Source of the DNA: JBCCMQ01 sp039026235
GTDB taxonomy: Bacteria > Pseudomonadota > Alphaproteobacteria > Rhodobacterales > Rhodobacteraceae
Length of the DNA: 64,000 nt
Direction of reading: 5' to 3'
Assembly: GCA_039026235.1 (NCBI GenBank)
Contig: JBCCMQ010000001.1
Location: 558,001 to 622,000, forward strand
Part shown: positions 33,802 to 42,147 of the stretch, one piece after another
Layout: each line of letters opens with the position of its first letter
Numbering within the stretch: the stretch's first letter is position 1
Translations under genes and position numbers: made by a program
The notes under the pieces: model-generated
What the model saw: only the letters and a program-made list of their open reading frames with translations
Databases searched by the model: none
Told to the model about the DNA's origin: nothing

Positions 33802-34737
33802 TTATCCATTTGCCGCAGCTGCGGGTTGGGCTGAGGTGCCACCGTTTTCGATTGCCCAATGGGCGTTCGTCTTGATACCGCCAAGCGGGAAGAAGTGCAC
33901 GGCCTCGATCCCAAAGGCCGGGTTCCGGGCTTTGTACGCGGCCAGTTCTGCCAGAATATCGGTGGGCTCGAAAGGCATGACCAGTTTGGTGACGTCCCGG
34001 GCGCGGCGCTGAAGGACGCGCAGGCTTGGCCCGACGCCGCAGGCGATCGCAAACTTGATCAGCGTCTGCAATTTTGCCGGCCCTGCAATCCCGATATGGA
34101 TGGGAAGCGAGATACCTTCGGCCGCGAGCCGATCTGCCCAGGCGATCACCGGCTCGGCTTCAAAGGCGAACTGGGTTGCGATCGCCATTTGCGCATCGGT
34201 GCGCTCGGCGAAGGCCTGCTTCCAGCGAAGCGCCTCCATGACCGCCGCATCGCCGCCGTCCGGATCGATGTCGCGGTTGCCTTCCGGATGTCCGGCCACA
34301 TGCAGCCGCGTAAAGCTGGCTTCGTCGAAAAGCCCGGTTTCCATAAGCTGCATCGAGGCGTGGAATTCACCCAACGGTTGGTCCACGCCGCCCGCAAGCA
34401 AAAGCGCCTGATCGACATTGGCCTCGCCCTGATAACGGGCGATCCAGTCCTGCAGCATCGCGCGGTCCTTGATGATGCGCGCAGGAAAATGCGGCATCAC
34501 CGGGAAACCCTCGTCGGCGATCCGGCGCGCGGTGTCGACCATGTCTTCGATGGGCGTCCCTTCGATGTGGGCGACATAGACCCTGGTGCCGGCGGGCAGA
34601 AGCATCCGAAAGTCTTCGATCTTGGCCGCCGTGCGCGGCATCACCTCTATCGAGAACCCAGACAGGAACCCCTGCAGGTCCGCGTCTTGGGGCGTCTCTG
34701 TCGGTTGGGTCGACTTTCGGAAGGGCAACAGCGCCAT
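33802..34737 (-). CDS. methylenetetrahydrofolate reductase-like protein
   Basis: A 311-residue TIM-barrel flavoprotein of the MetF superfamily, expected to interconvert methyl-THF and methylene-THF and so link the methyltransferase to C1 oxidation. It is divergent from canonical MetF: FSIEVMPRTAAKIEDF, ALLLAGGVDQPLGEFH, LHVAGHPEGNRDID and IATQFAFEAEPVI carry the active-site strands. It begins MALLPFRKS at 34737 and ends 3 nt before the methyltransferase gene. A metF paralogue dedicated to demethylation is the likely role. Confidence 0.88.
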   Translation of the reverse strand: MALLPFRKSTQPTETPQDADLQGFLSGFSIEVMPRTAAKIEDFRMLLPAGTRVYVAHIEGTPIEDMVDTARRIADEGFPVMPHFPARIIKDRAMLQDWIARYQGEANVDQALLLAGGVDQPLGEFHASMQLMETGLFDEASFTRLHVAGHPEGNRDIDPDGGDAAVMEALRWKQAFAERTDAQMAIATQFAFEAEPVIAWADRLAAEGISLPIHIGIAGPAKLQTLIKFAIACGVGPSLRVLQRRARDVTKLVMPFEPTDILAELAAYKARNPAFGIEAVHFFPLGGIKTNAHWAIENGGTSAQPAAAANG

Positions 34738-34763
34738 TATGGCCTCCAATAGTTTCTGCGGGC

Positions 34764-35060
34764 TCAGGCCCATCCGTCGTTGTCAATCAGCGCCTTCAGG
34801 CGCGCTCGGTCATAGGCCGCATCGATACGGGCCACTTCGGCATCCGCCACAGCGGCATCTGCGCCGTCGACCTCAACCGGGTCGGCCTTGCGCCATTCGG
34901 CCAGGTAAGCATCGGTTTCCGCGGCACCTGTTCGCATCGCGGCCCGGTCAATCGCTTGTTCGAACCGCTCTGGCAGCGGCCGTTTGGTGCCACGCCGTCC
35001 TTTGCCGACAATGACCTGTGCCGGGATATCACGCCAGTAGACGATTGTGACCTGCGCCAT
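34764..35060 (-). CDS. small Virulence_fact-family protein
   Basis: A 98-residue protein starting MAQVTIVYWRDIPAQVIVG, the pattern of the Pfam family named Virulence_fact. The name comes from an early screen and says little about function. In alphaproteobacteria this small protein recurs next to the MTHFR-like and MeTr-like genes, so it is probably a conserved partner of C1 transfer. It is the first gene of the leftward operon and is 26 nt upstream of the MTHFR-like gene. Confidence 0.8.
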   Translation of the reverse strand: MAQVTIVYWRDIPAQVIVGKGRRGTKRPLPERFEQAIDRAAMRTGAAETDAYLAEWRKADPVEVDGADAAVADAEVARIDAAYDRARLKALIDNDGWA

Positions 35061-35226
35061 GCGATGATTCCTTCGTTTCGACCCCTCATACGCGCCGCTT
35101 CCTGCAGCTTGGCGCTGATTTTCGACATGGTGGCGGACAGCAGCGACCTCAACCGACATCGCACGCCACGCTTGCGGATGCCAGTGCGCGCGCCTAAGCT
35201 AAAGCCAACCTTAATGGAGGGCGGTT

Positions 35227-36339
35227 ATGACGCCCGAGCGTCCCGGAGGTGCGGGCGCGTTCCCGAGAGCGGTTGAGAGCCCCGCGCCACAAACGCCTGA
35301 TCCGACCTCGCTTTACGGCGCGCTGGATCTTGGCACGAACAGTTGTCGCATGCTGATTGCCCAACCCCAGGGCAGTCAGTTTCATGTGGTGGACAGCTTC
35401 TCGAAATCGGTTCAGCTTGGCGCGGGGCTTGAGGCCACCGGCGCCCTTTCTCGATCGTCCATCGGACGCAGCCTTCAGGCGCTGCGAATCTGCCGCCAGA
35501 AGTTGCGCAAGCATCAGGTCGAACGCATGCGGCTGGTGGCGACCGAAGCTTGCCGGAGGGCGCACAACGGCGAAAGCTTTCTAACCCGTGTTCTTGATGA
35601 AACCGGGTTGGACCTTGAGATTATCGCGCCAGAAGAAGAGGCGCGTCTGGCGGTGGTCAGCTGCGCGCCCCTGGTGTCGCAACGGACCGAGCAACTTCTG
35701 GTGGTCGATATCGGTGGCGGGTCGACCGAGCTGGTCTGGATCGACCTTTCGGGCGTGGCCGTGCCGGATCGACCGCGGGCGATCATGCGGCTGCATCGGG
35801 GCTTCAATGCGCCTGCCTCGCCCTTTCCGGCTGCCCGTGTGGTGGACTGGATTTCCGTGCCGCTGGGTGTGGCCACTCTGCGCGATCAGTTCATCGATGT
35901 CTCGGACGACGGCGCACGTTTTGCATTGATGAGCTGTTTTTTCGAAGAAGAGCTGGCCGACTTCGCGCCCTATGACAGCGTTCAAACGCGCGAGGGCTTT
36001 CAGATCATCGGCACGTCGGGCACGGTCACAACCGTCGCAGCCAGCCATCTTGGTCTGCGGCGTTACGACCGCAACAAGGTGGACGGACTGCGCATGACAT
36101 CGGACCAGATCGATGCGGTCATCCGCCAGTATCTGTCACTCGGCCCCGACGGGCGGCGGAGTGATCCGCGCATTGGGCGCGACCGGCACGCGCTCATCAT
36201 GTCCGGGGCGGCGATCCTTCAGGCCCTTTTGCGTCTTTGGCCGACCGACCGACTGTCGGTGGCCGATCGTGGTCTGCGCGAAGGGCTTCTTTACGCGCAG
36301 ATGAGCGCCGACGGTGTCCTGGAAGGGGACGGGCTCTAG
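35227..36339 (+). CDS. Ppx/GppA phosphatase family protein
   Basis: A 370-residue ASKHA-fold exopolyphosphatase or pppGpp phosphohydrolase. YGALDLGTNSCRMLIAQ is the N-terminal phosphate loop, VVDIGGGSTELVWID the second, and GTSGTVTTVAA the third. It is shorter than E. coli Ppx (no C-terminal HD domain). It precedes rlmE by 1 nt, a pairing common in Rhodobacteraceae. Which substrate it prefers cannot be told from sequence. Confidence 0.92.
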   Translation: MTPERPGGAGAFPRAVESPAPQTPDPTSLYGALDLGTNSCRMLIAQPQGSQFHVVDSFSKSVQLGAGLEATGALSRSSIGRSLQALRICRQKLRKHQVERMRLVATEACRRAHNGESFLTRVLDETGLDLEIIAPEEEARLAVVSCAPLVSQRTEQLLVVDIGGGSTELVWIDLSGVAVPDRPRAIMRLHRGFNAPASPFPAARVVDWISVPLGVATLRDQFIDVSDDGARFALMSCFFEEELADFAPYDSVQTREGFQIIGTSGTVTTVAASHLGLRRYDRNKVDGLRMTSDQIDAVIRQYLSLGPDGRRSDPRIGRDRHALIMSGAAILQALLRLWPTDRLSVADRGLREGLLYAQMSADGVLEGDGL

Positions 36340-36340
36340 C

Positions 36341-37072
36341 ATGGGTAAGCCCGCGGGCGGCAGCGGACGCGGTCATCGCGATCTGCGCCAGAAGGTCAAA
36401 ACCGCTCGGGGCCGAAAACTGTCATCCACGCGTTGGCTGGAACGGCAGCTGAACGACCCTTATGTCAAACGCGCCAAGGCCGAAGGCTTCCGGGGCAGGG
36501 CGGCTTTCAAGATTTTGGAACTGGATGATAAATTCAAGTTCCTGACGCCCGGCGCACGGGTTGTCGATCTGGGTGCGGCACCGGGCGGCTGGGCGCAGGT
36601 GGCCGTGCCCCGCGTCAACGCCCTGGGCACCACATCGGGCAAACCAGTCGGGCGGGTTTTGGGGATCGATCTTCAAGAGATTGAGCCCCTTGCCGGGGCC
36701 GAGTTCCACGTTCTCGATTTCCTCGAAGACGGTGCCGATGACAAGATCAAGGACTGGCTGGGCGGGCCGGCGGACGTGGTGATGTCGGACATGGCTGCGT
36801 CGTCATCGGGCCATAAGCAGACGGATCATCTCAGGATCATCGCGCTTTGCGAGGCAGCGGCCGAACTTGCCTTTGACGTGCTGTCCCCAAACGGGACCTT
36901 CGTGGCCAAGGTGCTTGCCGGTGGTGCTGAGAACACGCTTCAGGCGGAACTGAAGCGCCAATTCAAGAAGGTGGCAAACATCAAGCCACCGGCAAGCCGC
37001 AAGGACAGTTCGGAGAAGTTCGTCGTGGCAATCGGGTTTCGCGGAGCACCCGAGAGCGACAATGGCGCCTAA
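36341..37072 (+). CDS. rlmE: 23S rRNA (uridine(2552)-2'-O)-methyltransferase
   Basis: FtsJ-family enzyme that methylates the ribose of U2552 in the 23S A loop, late in 50S assembly. It has 243 residues with a basic N-terminal extension (GSGRGHRDLRQKVKTARGRK). VVDLGAAPGGWAQVAVPR binds SAM, and the catalytic set is visible in DVVMSDMAASSSGHK and FVAKVLAGG. Starts one base after the ppx/gppA stop and overlaps the convergent DUF6494 gene by 4 nt. Confidence 0.95.
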   Translation: MGKPAGGSGRGHRDLRQKVKTARGRKLSSTRWLERQLNDPYVKRAKAEGFRGRAAFKILELDDKFKFLTPGARVVDLGAAPGGWAQVAVPRVNALGTTSGKPVGRVLGIDLQEIEPLAGAEFHVLDFLEDGADDKIKDWLGGPADVVMSDMAASSSGHKQTDHLRIIALCEAAAELAFDVLSPNGTFVAKVLAGGAENTLQAELKRQFKKVANIKPPASRKDSSEKFVVAIGFRGAPESDNGA

Positions 37073-37278
37073 CTGGACGGATCGAGGGCGATCTCGCCGT
37101 TGACCTCGTGACGCAGCCCGATGCCATCGATGGTCAACACGACCTTGACGGAAAGCGGGCCGTCTACCGTGCCTTTTGCCTCGGCTGCGCGCACGGCCGC
37201 TTCGATCTCTTGCTGGCTGGTGACCCCGACCGTTTTCAGGAACTTGCGCAGCGACATGTTGAAGTTTTCGTCTGCCAT
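37069..37278 (-). CDS. DUF6494 family protein
   Basis: A 69-residue protein MADENFNMSLRKFLKTVGVT followed by SQQEIEAAVRAAEAKG and a short beta-rich end. It matches the small DUF6494 family found in alphaproteobacteria. No signal or membrane segment. No function is known. Confidence 0.8.
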   Translation of the reverse strand: MADENFNMSLRKFLKTVGVTSQQEIEAAVRAAEAKGTVDGPLSVKVVLTIDGIGLRHEVNGEIALDPSS

Positions 37279-37465
37279 TGTGTTTCGCCTGCCTTGTTCC
37301 GGTTGTCCGCACGGATCATGATCGACACCTCGGACATGACTGCAAGAGGTTTTTGCGTTGCTCGGGGGCTTGCCTGCGACGTCGGGCGGGCGTTAGCCTG
37401 TGCGCAAAGCGGCGCTGCGGTGCCGAAACGCGCGCATCTTCCACAATCCCGGACACCGATCAGGC

Positions 37466-38770
37466 ATGAACGATATTGACGCCCAGGTACACGATGCGGC
37501 GGTGCTGGCGGATGTGCGCGACCGACAGGATGATCTGATCCGACTGACCCAAGATCTCGTTCGCTTTCCCACGCTGAACCCACCGGGTGGGTGCTACCTT
37601 GATATCTGTGAGTTTCTTGAGGCGCGCCTTACCCAATCGGGCTTTTCCTGCGAATTGCTGCGTGCACACGGCGCCCCGGGTGACAGTGATCGCTGGCCGC
37701 GGTGGAACATCGTGGCCCGGAAAGAAGGGACCACACCGGGCCAATGCGTTCATTTCAACAGCCACACCGATGTCGTTGAGGTTGGCCATGGCTGGACGGT
37801 TGATCCGTTCGGGGGCGAGCTGCGCGACGGTCGGGTCTATGGGCGGGGCACCTGCGACATGAAGGGTGGGCTCGCCGCGAGCATCGTGGCGGTTGAGACC
37901 TTTCTGGCCCGCTTTCCCGGCTTCTCGGGGGCCATCGAGATATCGGGCACGGCTGATGAGGAATCGGGCGGCTATGGCGGGGTCGCCTATCTGGCCGAGC
38001 GTGGATATTTCGACCCTGAACGGGTGCAGCACGTGATCATACCCGAACCCTTGAACAAGGATCGCATTTGCCTTGGGCACCGTGGGGTCTGGTGGGCAGA
38101 GATTGAGACGCATGGGCGCATCGCCCATGGTTCTATGCCGTTCCTGGGTGACAGTGCGATCCGGCACATGGGCGCTGTGCTAGAGCAGATCGAGACGCAT
38201 CTCATGCCACTGCTCGAAGGGCGCCAGACGGCCATGCCCGTCGTGCCCGAGGGTGCCCGAAGCTCGACGTTGAACATCAATTCGATCCATGGCGGCGAGC
38301 CCGAACCAGACCCCGACTATAGCGGTTGGCCCGCACCTTGCGTGGCGGACCGCTGCCGCATCGTTATCGACCGGCGTTTCTTGATCGAAGAGAATCTGGA
38401 CGACGTCAAAGATGAAATCCGCAGCCTGCTTGAGGGGGTCCGAGCGCAACGTCCCGGGTTTTCCTACGAAATCCGCGAAATGCACGAGGTTGTGCCAACC
38501 ATGACCGACCGCGACGCGCCGGTGGTCCGCACGGTTGCGTCAGCCATCGAACGGGTGCTGGGAAGACTGCCGTCGTTTGTGGTTTCGCCTGGTACCTATG
38601 ACCAGAAACACATCGACCGGATCGGACGGCTTAAGAACTGTATCGCCTATGGGCCCGGCATTCTGGATCTTGCCCATCAGCCCGACGAATGGGTTGGGGT
38701 CGACGACATGGTCGACAGCGCTGCGGTGATGGCGTTGACGCTGACCGAACTTCTTTTGCCCACAACCTAG
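37466..38770 (+). CDS. M20-family metallopeptidase (ArgE/DapE-like deacylase)
   Basis: A 434-residue zinc amidohydrolase. Metal and catalytic residues are in FNSHTDVVEVG, GRGTCDMKGGL and GTADEESGGYGG. The dimerisation domain holds HGRIAHGSMPFLGDSAIRH. It resembles ArgE/DapE-type deacylases of the group acting on N-acyl amino acids, but the precise substrate is open. It is upstream of the ABC importer by 195 nt and may supply the same catabolic pathway; that link is inference. Confidence 0.88.
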   Translation: MNDIDAQVHDAAVLADVRDRQDDLIRLTQDLVRFPTLNPPGGCYLDICEFLEARLTQSGFSCELLRAHGAPGDSDRWPRWNIVARKEGTTPGQCVHFNSHTDVVEVGHGWTVDPFGGELRDGRVYGRGTCDMKGGLAASIVAVETFLARFPGFSGAIEISGTADEESGGYGGVAYLAERGYFDPERVQHVIIPEPLNKDRICLGHRGVWWAEIETHGRIAHGSMPFLGDSAIRHMGAVLEQIETHLMPLLEGRQTAMPVVPEGARSSTLNINSIHGGEPEPDPDYSGWPAPCVADRCRIVIDRRFLIEENLDDVKDEIRSLLEGVRAQRPGFSYEIREMHEVVPTMTDRDAPVVRTVASAIERVLGRLPSFVVSPGTYDQKHIDRIGRLKNCIAYGPGILDLAHQPDEWVGVDDMVDSAAVMALTLTELLLPTT

Positions 38771-38859
38771 CCCGCGGCGCCAAGAATCATGGCACCGGCC
38801 AGAGTCCGCCCGGAAGTGTTTCCCGCGCCCGGTTGGATTAGGTCAGATTTTGTTTTGTA

Positions 38860-38869
38860 ATTGCGCAAT
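38860..38869. promoter_or_regulatory. palindrome in the AT-rich region upstream of the ABC importer
   Basis: ATTGCGCAAT is a perfect 10-bp palindrome 96 nt before the substrate-binding protein gene, in an AT-rich patch (about 38850-38880) of an otherwise GC-rich gap. It shares TTGCG/CGCAA halves with the inverted repeat at 46721-46741. Probably promoter DNA; the regulator is unknown. Confidence 0.35.
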
Positions 38870-38965
38870 AATTTGGTTTGATCGACGGGTCCCAAGGGGA
38901 ATCTTAATAAACTGTCACAAACCGCGGGCAAACCGTGCGCATGTACGACAACAGGGGGTTCAGGA

Positions 38966-41017
38966 ATGAACAAAACGACCAAGACGCTGCTCCTTTCCGG
39001 AGTGGCCTACACAACACTTGCGGCGGCGGCCTTTGCCAGTTGCCCGGCCCTGACCATGGCCGACATGCAAGGCGTCAGCGCCGGTGAGTTTCCGCAACAG
39101 TATGAGTTGTCGGAATTCGAAGCTGCTGCCGGCTGTGAAATGGAATTTTCCGGCAATCCCGAAGCGGAGGCGCTGAACGCCGAACTCACGGGCAATCCAG
39201 CCCTGGCGTCGATTGCCGAACGTGTGCCCGAAGAGCCTTTGGTCGTGGTCCCGTATGAAGCCGTGGGCAGCTACGGCGGTACCATGCGCGCGCTGTCGAA
39301 CGCGACAGAGGCCGGCACATCCGACTTCTTGTCGACGCGCCATGTGAACCTCGTGCGTTACAGTGACGATCTTCAGACCATCGTTCCCAATATCGCCAAG
39401 GCCTGGGAATGGAACGACGATTTTACCCAGCTGACTTTCTTACTGCGGAAGGGCCACAAATGGTCGGACGGTGCGCCGTTTACCTCGGCGGACGTTAAAT
39501 TCTGGTACGATAACTTGGCACTCGACTCGAAAGTGATCGAGAAACCCAAGGACTACGTTCTTGTGGCCGGTGAGCCCATGACCGTCGACACGCCGGATGA
39601 AACCACGGTCGTCTTCAACCTGCCGTCGCCCAAGCCGGGGCTTCTGGCACACTTTGCAACGTCCTATGCACAGGCATTCCAGCCGATGCACTTCATGGGC
39701 CAGTACCACCCGGACATTAACCCGGATGCCGACGCGCTGGCGCAGGAATGCGGTTTCGAGAGCGGGATTGCAGCGTTGTCGGCCTATTATGGCAACTCGG
39801 ACTGGACCGACACGCCATCGCCGATGCTGTCCAACCCTGACAAGGTTGACTGCCTGCCTGCGGGCACCCATCCGACGCTGGAATCCTTCGTTTACACGTC
39901 GGACACGACAGAGGGTCGGAAGCTGGTGGCGAACCCGTACTTCCACATGGTCGACACAACCGGCCAGCAGCTGCCCTATATCAGCCGCCAGGATGAACTT
40001 TACGCCAACGACAACGAGGTGCGTATCCTGAAGCTGGTCAACGCCGAGGCTGACTATAAGGCTCAGTCGCTGACGTTGGCTGCCGCGCCTATCCTGCTTG
40101 AAAATCAAGAAAAGGGCGAATTCTCTGTCCAGTTGAAGCCCACCATCGCCATGCCGGTCTTCAGCTTCAACGTCACATCGGAAGATGCTGCAAAGCGCGA
40201 AGTTTTCGGCAATCTGAAGTTCCGTCAGGCGATGTCGGTTGCGATCGACCGGAATGCGTTGAACGAAACCGCCTTTTTCGGACAGGGCGAGCCAAAGCAG
40301 TATATCGGCTTCTCGCCAACGCCGAGCTTTGTGGACGCCTCGCTGACCCAGTCGTTTGCTCAGTTCGATCCGGACATGGCCAAATCTCTGCTTGACGAAA
40401 TCGGCATGGTCGACACCGATAGCGACGGGTTCCGTGAGCTGCCGAATGGTGACAAGATCGTCCTGAACATGCAGTTCGCCACCCAGGGCATCGGCGGTGA
40501 GGTCGTTGAACTCGTGGCCCAGAACTGGGCCGATGTGGGCGTTCAGACGGCAGTGAAAGAGGTCACGCCGGACGAATACCGCTCTGCCCAGTCATCCAAC
40601 CAGCTTGATGTTGGCATGTGGGAAAAAGGTCAGCCGACCGCCATCGTGCTTGGCAACAACGAGCTTTGGGTGCCGCCGTTCGAGAACTATTTCGGACACC
40701 GCACTGGCATGCTGTGGGCTGAATGGGTCGACACCGCCGGTGCATCCGGTGTCGAGCCGCCTGAGTGGGTCAAGACGATGATTGACGACGTCAATGCTTT
40801 TCAGGGTGCGGTACCTGGATCCGACGCCCAGGGCGAGATCGGCGCGCGTATGGCCAAGGCGCTTGTCGACAACCTGATCTTCATTGGAACGGTGCAGGCG
40901 CCTAACGTGATCTATCACCGGAATGCGCTGAAGAACGTGGCCGAGTTCCAGACCCAGTCCTACGAATACTACCGGACTTACCCTTATCTGCCGGCGCAGT
41001 GGTGGTTCGACGAGTGA
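38966..41017 (+). CDS. ABC transporter substrate-binding protein (SBP_bac_5), long form
   Basis: Periplasmic receptor of a Dpp/Opp-type importer. It has 683 residues, about 100-150 more than DppA. The signal peptide ends near AFASCPAL. Residues 30-90 form an extra N-terminal segment (QGVSAGEFPQQYELSEFEAA). Typical features are RKGHKWSDGAPFTSADVKFW and FRQAMSVAIDRNALNE. A strong ribosome binding site (GGGGGTTCAGGA) precedes the ATG. Tandem hairpins separate it from the permeases, allowing excess receptor. Substrate unknown; the neighbours suggest an N-methylated compound. Confidence 0.92.
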   Translation: MNKTTKTLLLSGVAYTTLAAAAFASCPALTMADMQGVSAGEFPQQYELSEFEAAAGCEMEFSGNPEAEALNAELTGNPALASIAERVPEEPLVVVPYEAVGSYGGTMRALSNATEAGTSDFLSTRHVNLVRYSDDLQTIVPNIAKAWEWNDDFTQLTFLLRKGHKWSDGAPFTSADVKFWYDNLALDSKVIEKPKDYVLVAGEPMTVDTPDETTVVFNLPSPKPGLLAHFATSYAQAFQPMHFMGQYHPDINPDADALAQECGFESGIAALSAYYGNSDWTDTPSPMLSNPDKVDCLPAGTHPTLESFVYTSDTTEGRKLVANPYFHMVDTTGQQLPYISRQDELYANDNEVRILKLVNAEADYKAQSLTLAAAPILLENQEKGEFSVQLKPTIAMPVFSFNVTSEDAAKREVFGNLKFRQAMSVAIDRNALNETAFFGQGEPKQYIGFSPTPSFVDASLTQSFAQFDPDMAKSLLDEIGMVDTDSDGFRELPNGDKIVLNMQFATQGIGGEVVELVAQNWADVGVQTAVKEVTPDEYRSAQSSNQLDVGMWEKGQPTAIVLGNNELWVPPFENYFGHRTGMLWAEWVDTAGASGVEPPEWVKTMIDDVNAFQGAVPGSDAQGEIGARMAKALVDNLIFIGTVQAPNVIYHRNALKNVAEFQTQSYEYYRTYPYLPAQWWFDE

Positions 41018-41048
41018 TCGTTTGCTGGGCGTTTGCCCAATAAATATG

Positions 41049-41077
41049 GTCTGGGCGGTTCATCCGCCCAGACTTTT
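41049..41077 (+). terminator. hairpin with T run between binding-protein and permease genes
   Basis: GTCTGGGCGG (41049-41058) pairs perfectly with CCGCCCAGAC (41064-41073) around TTCAT, followed by TTTT. A smaller stem TGGGC/GCCCA (41026-41039) lies just upstream. It probably acts as a partial terminator or 3' stabiliser giving more binding protein than permease. Confidence 0.8.
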
Positions 41078-41134
41078 GCTTGACCGGTCCCGGGTTTCTC
41101 TCTTCACTTTGGGTCAGTAAGCCGGGGGATACTC

Positions 41135-42145
41135 ATGCTGCAATTTGCACAATTCACCGTCCTGCGGGCCGGCATGGCCTTGTTTACATTGCTCCTTGTC
41201 TCGCTGATCGTCTTTTCGCTGATGGAGCTTGTTCCGGGCACCTGCGCGGAACGCTATCTCGCCTTCAAGAATACTCAAGGCTCGGGCATCTCGGTCGAAG
41301 ACATCGAGGCCGAAGAACGGCGCCTGGGCCTCGACCGCCCATTTCTTGTGCGCTGGGGGTCCTGGGTCGGCAATGTCATGTTCAAAGGCGAATTCGGCGA
41401 CAGCTGCATCCTGCGCGTGAATATCAATCAGCTTTTGGGAGATAAGTTCTTTGTGTCGCTGGCCATCTGTTTTTCGGCGCTGATACTTGCCTACCTGATC
41501 GCCATACCCGTGGGGATCATATCCGCCTCGTCGAACAACGCCTTCCTGAACAACGGTCTGCGCTTTGTGTCCTATCTTGGGCTTGCGATGCCAAATTTTC
41601 TGCTGGCGCTGATCATCATGCTGATTTCGACCGTCTATTTCGGGGATTCTATGACCGGTCTGTTTTCAAGCGAATACCGTGACGCCGAATGGTCCTGGGC
41701 GAAATTCGGGGATTTTCTGAGCCGGGCGTGGCTGCCGGTCTTCATCCTAGGCTGGTCGGCGACGGCCTTTGCGCTGCAGACGGTGCGCGCGCTGATGCTG
41801 GATGAGAACGGCAAGCTTTATGTCACCGCAGCCCGGGCACGCGGGCTTTACGGCAGAAGGTTACGCTGGCGTTATCCAGCACGTCACGCCTTGGGTCCGA
41901 TTGTAAACAGCCTGGGCTTTGACCTGAACCGGATCTTCAACGAATTGCCGATTGTCGCGCTGATCCTGACACTGACAGAATCCGGGGCCCTGCTGCTCGA
42001 GGCGCTGGCCCGCTCGAACGATCAGCAGCTTGCCGGGGCAATCATCTTCCTTCTGACAGCCAGCATCGTGTCGCTGAACTTCGTCACCGATGTGGCCCTT
42101 GCCATCGTCGACCCGCGCGTGCGCAAATCCGTGGTGGGGGGCTGA
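41135..42145 (+). CDS. ABC transporter permease (DppB-like)
   Basis: Inner-membrane subunit of the importer, 336 residues. It has six predicted membrane spans, an N-terminal helix (VLRAGMALFTLLLVSLIVFSLMELVPGTCAERY) and the extended periplasmic loop (YLAFKNTQGSGISVEDIEAE, then FKGEFGDSC) of family 5 permeases. The EAA-like loop contains VTAARARGLYGRRLRWR. Its stop is followed 2 nt later by the second permease. Confidence 0.92.
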   Translation: MLQFAQFTVLRAGMALFTLLLVSLIVFSLMELVPGTCAERYLAFKNTQGSGISVEDIEAEERRLGLDRPFLVRWGSWVGNVMFKGEFGDSCILRVNINQLLGDKFFVSLAICFSALILAYLIAIPVGIISASSNNAFLNNGLRFVSYLGLAMPNFLLALIIMLISTVYFGDSMTGLFSSEYRDAEWSWAKFGDFLSRAWLPVFILGWSATAFALQTVRALMLDENGKLYVTAARARGLYGRRLRWRYPARHALGPIVNSLGFDLNRIFNELPIVALILTLTESGALLLEALARSNDQQLAGAIIFLLTASIVSLNFVTDVALAIVDPRVRKSVVGG

Positions 42146-42147
42146 TC

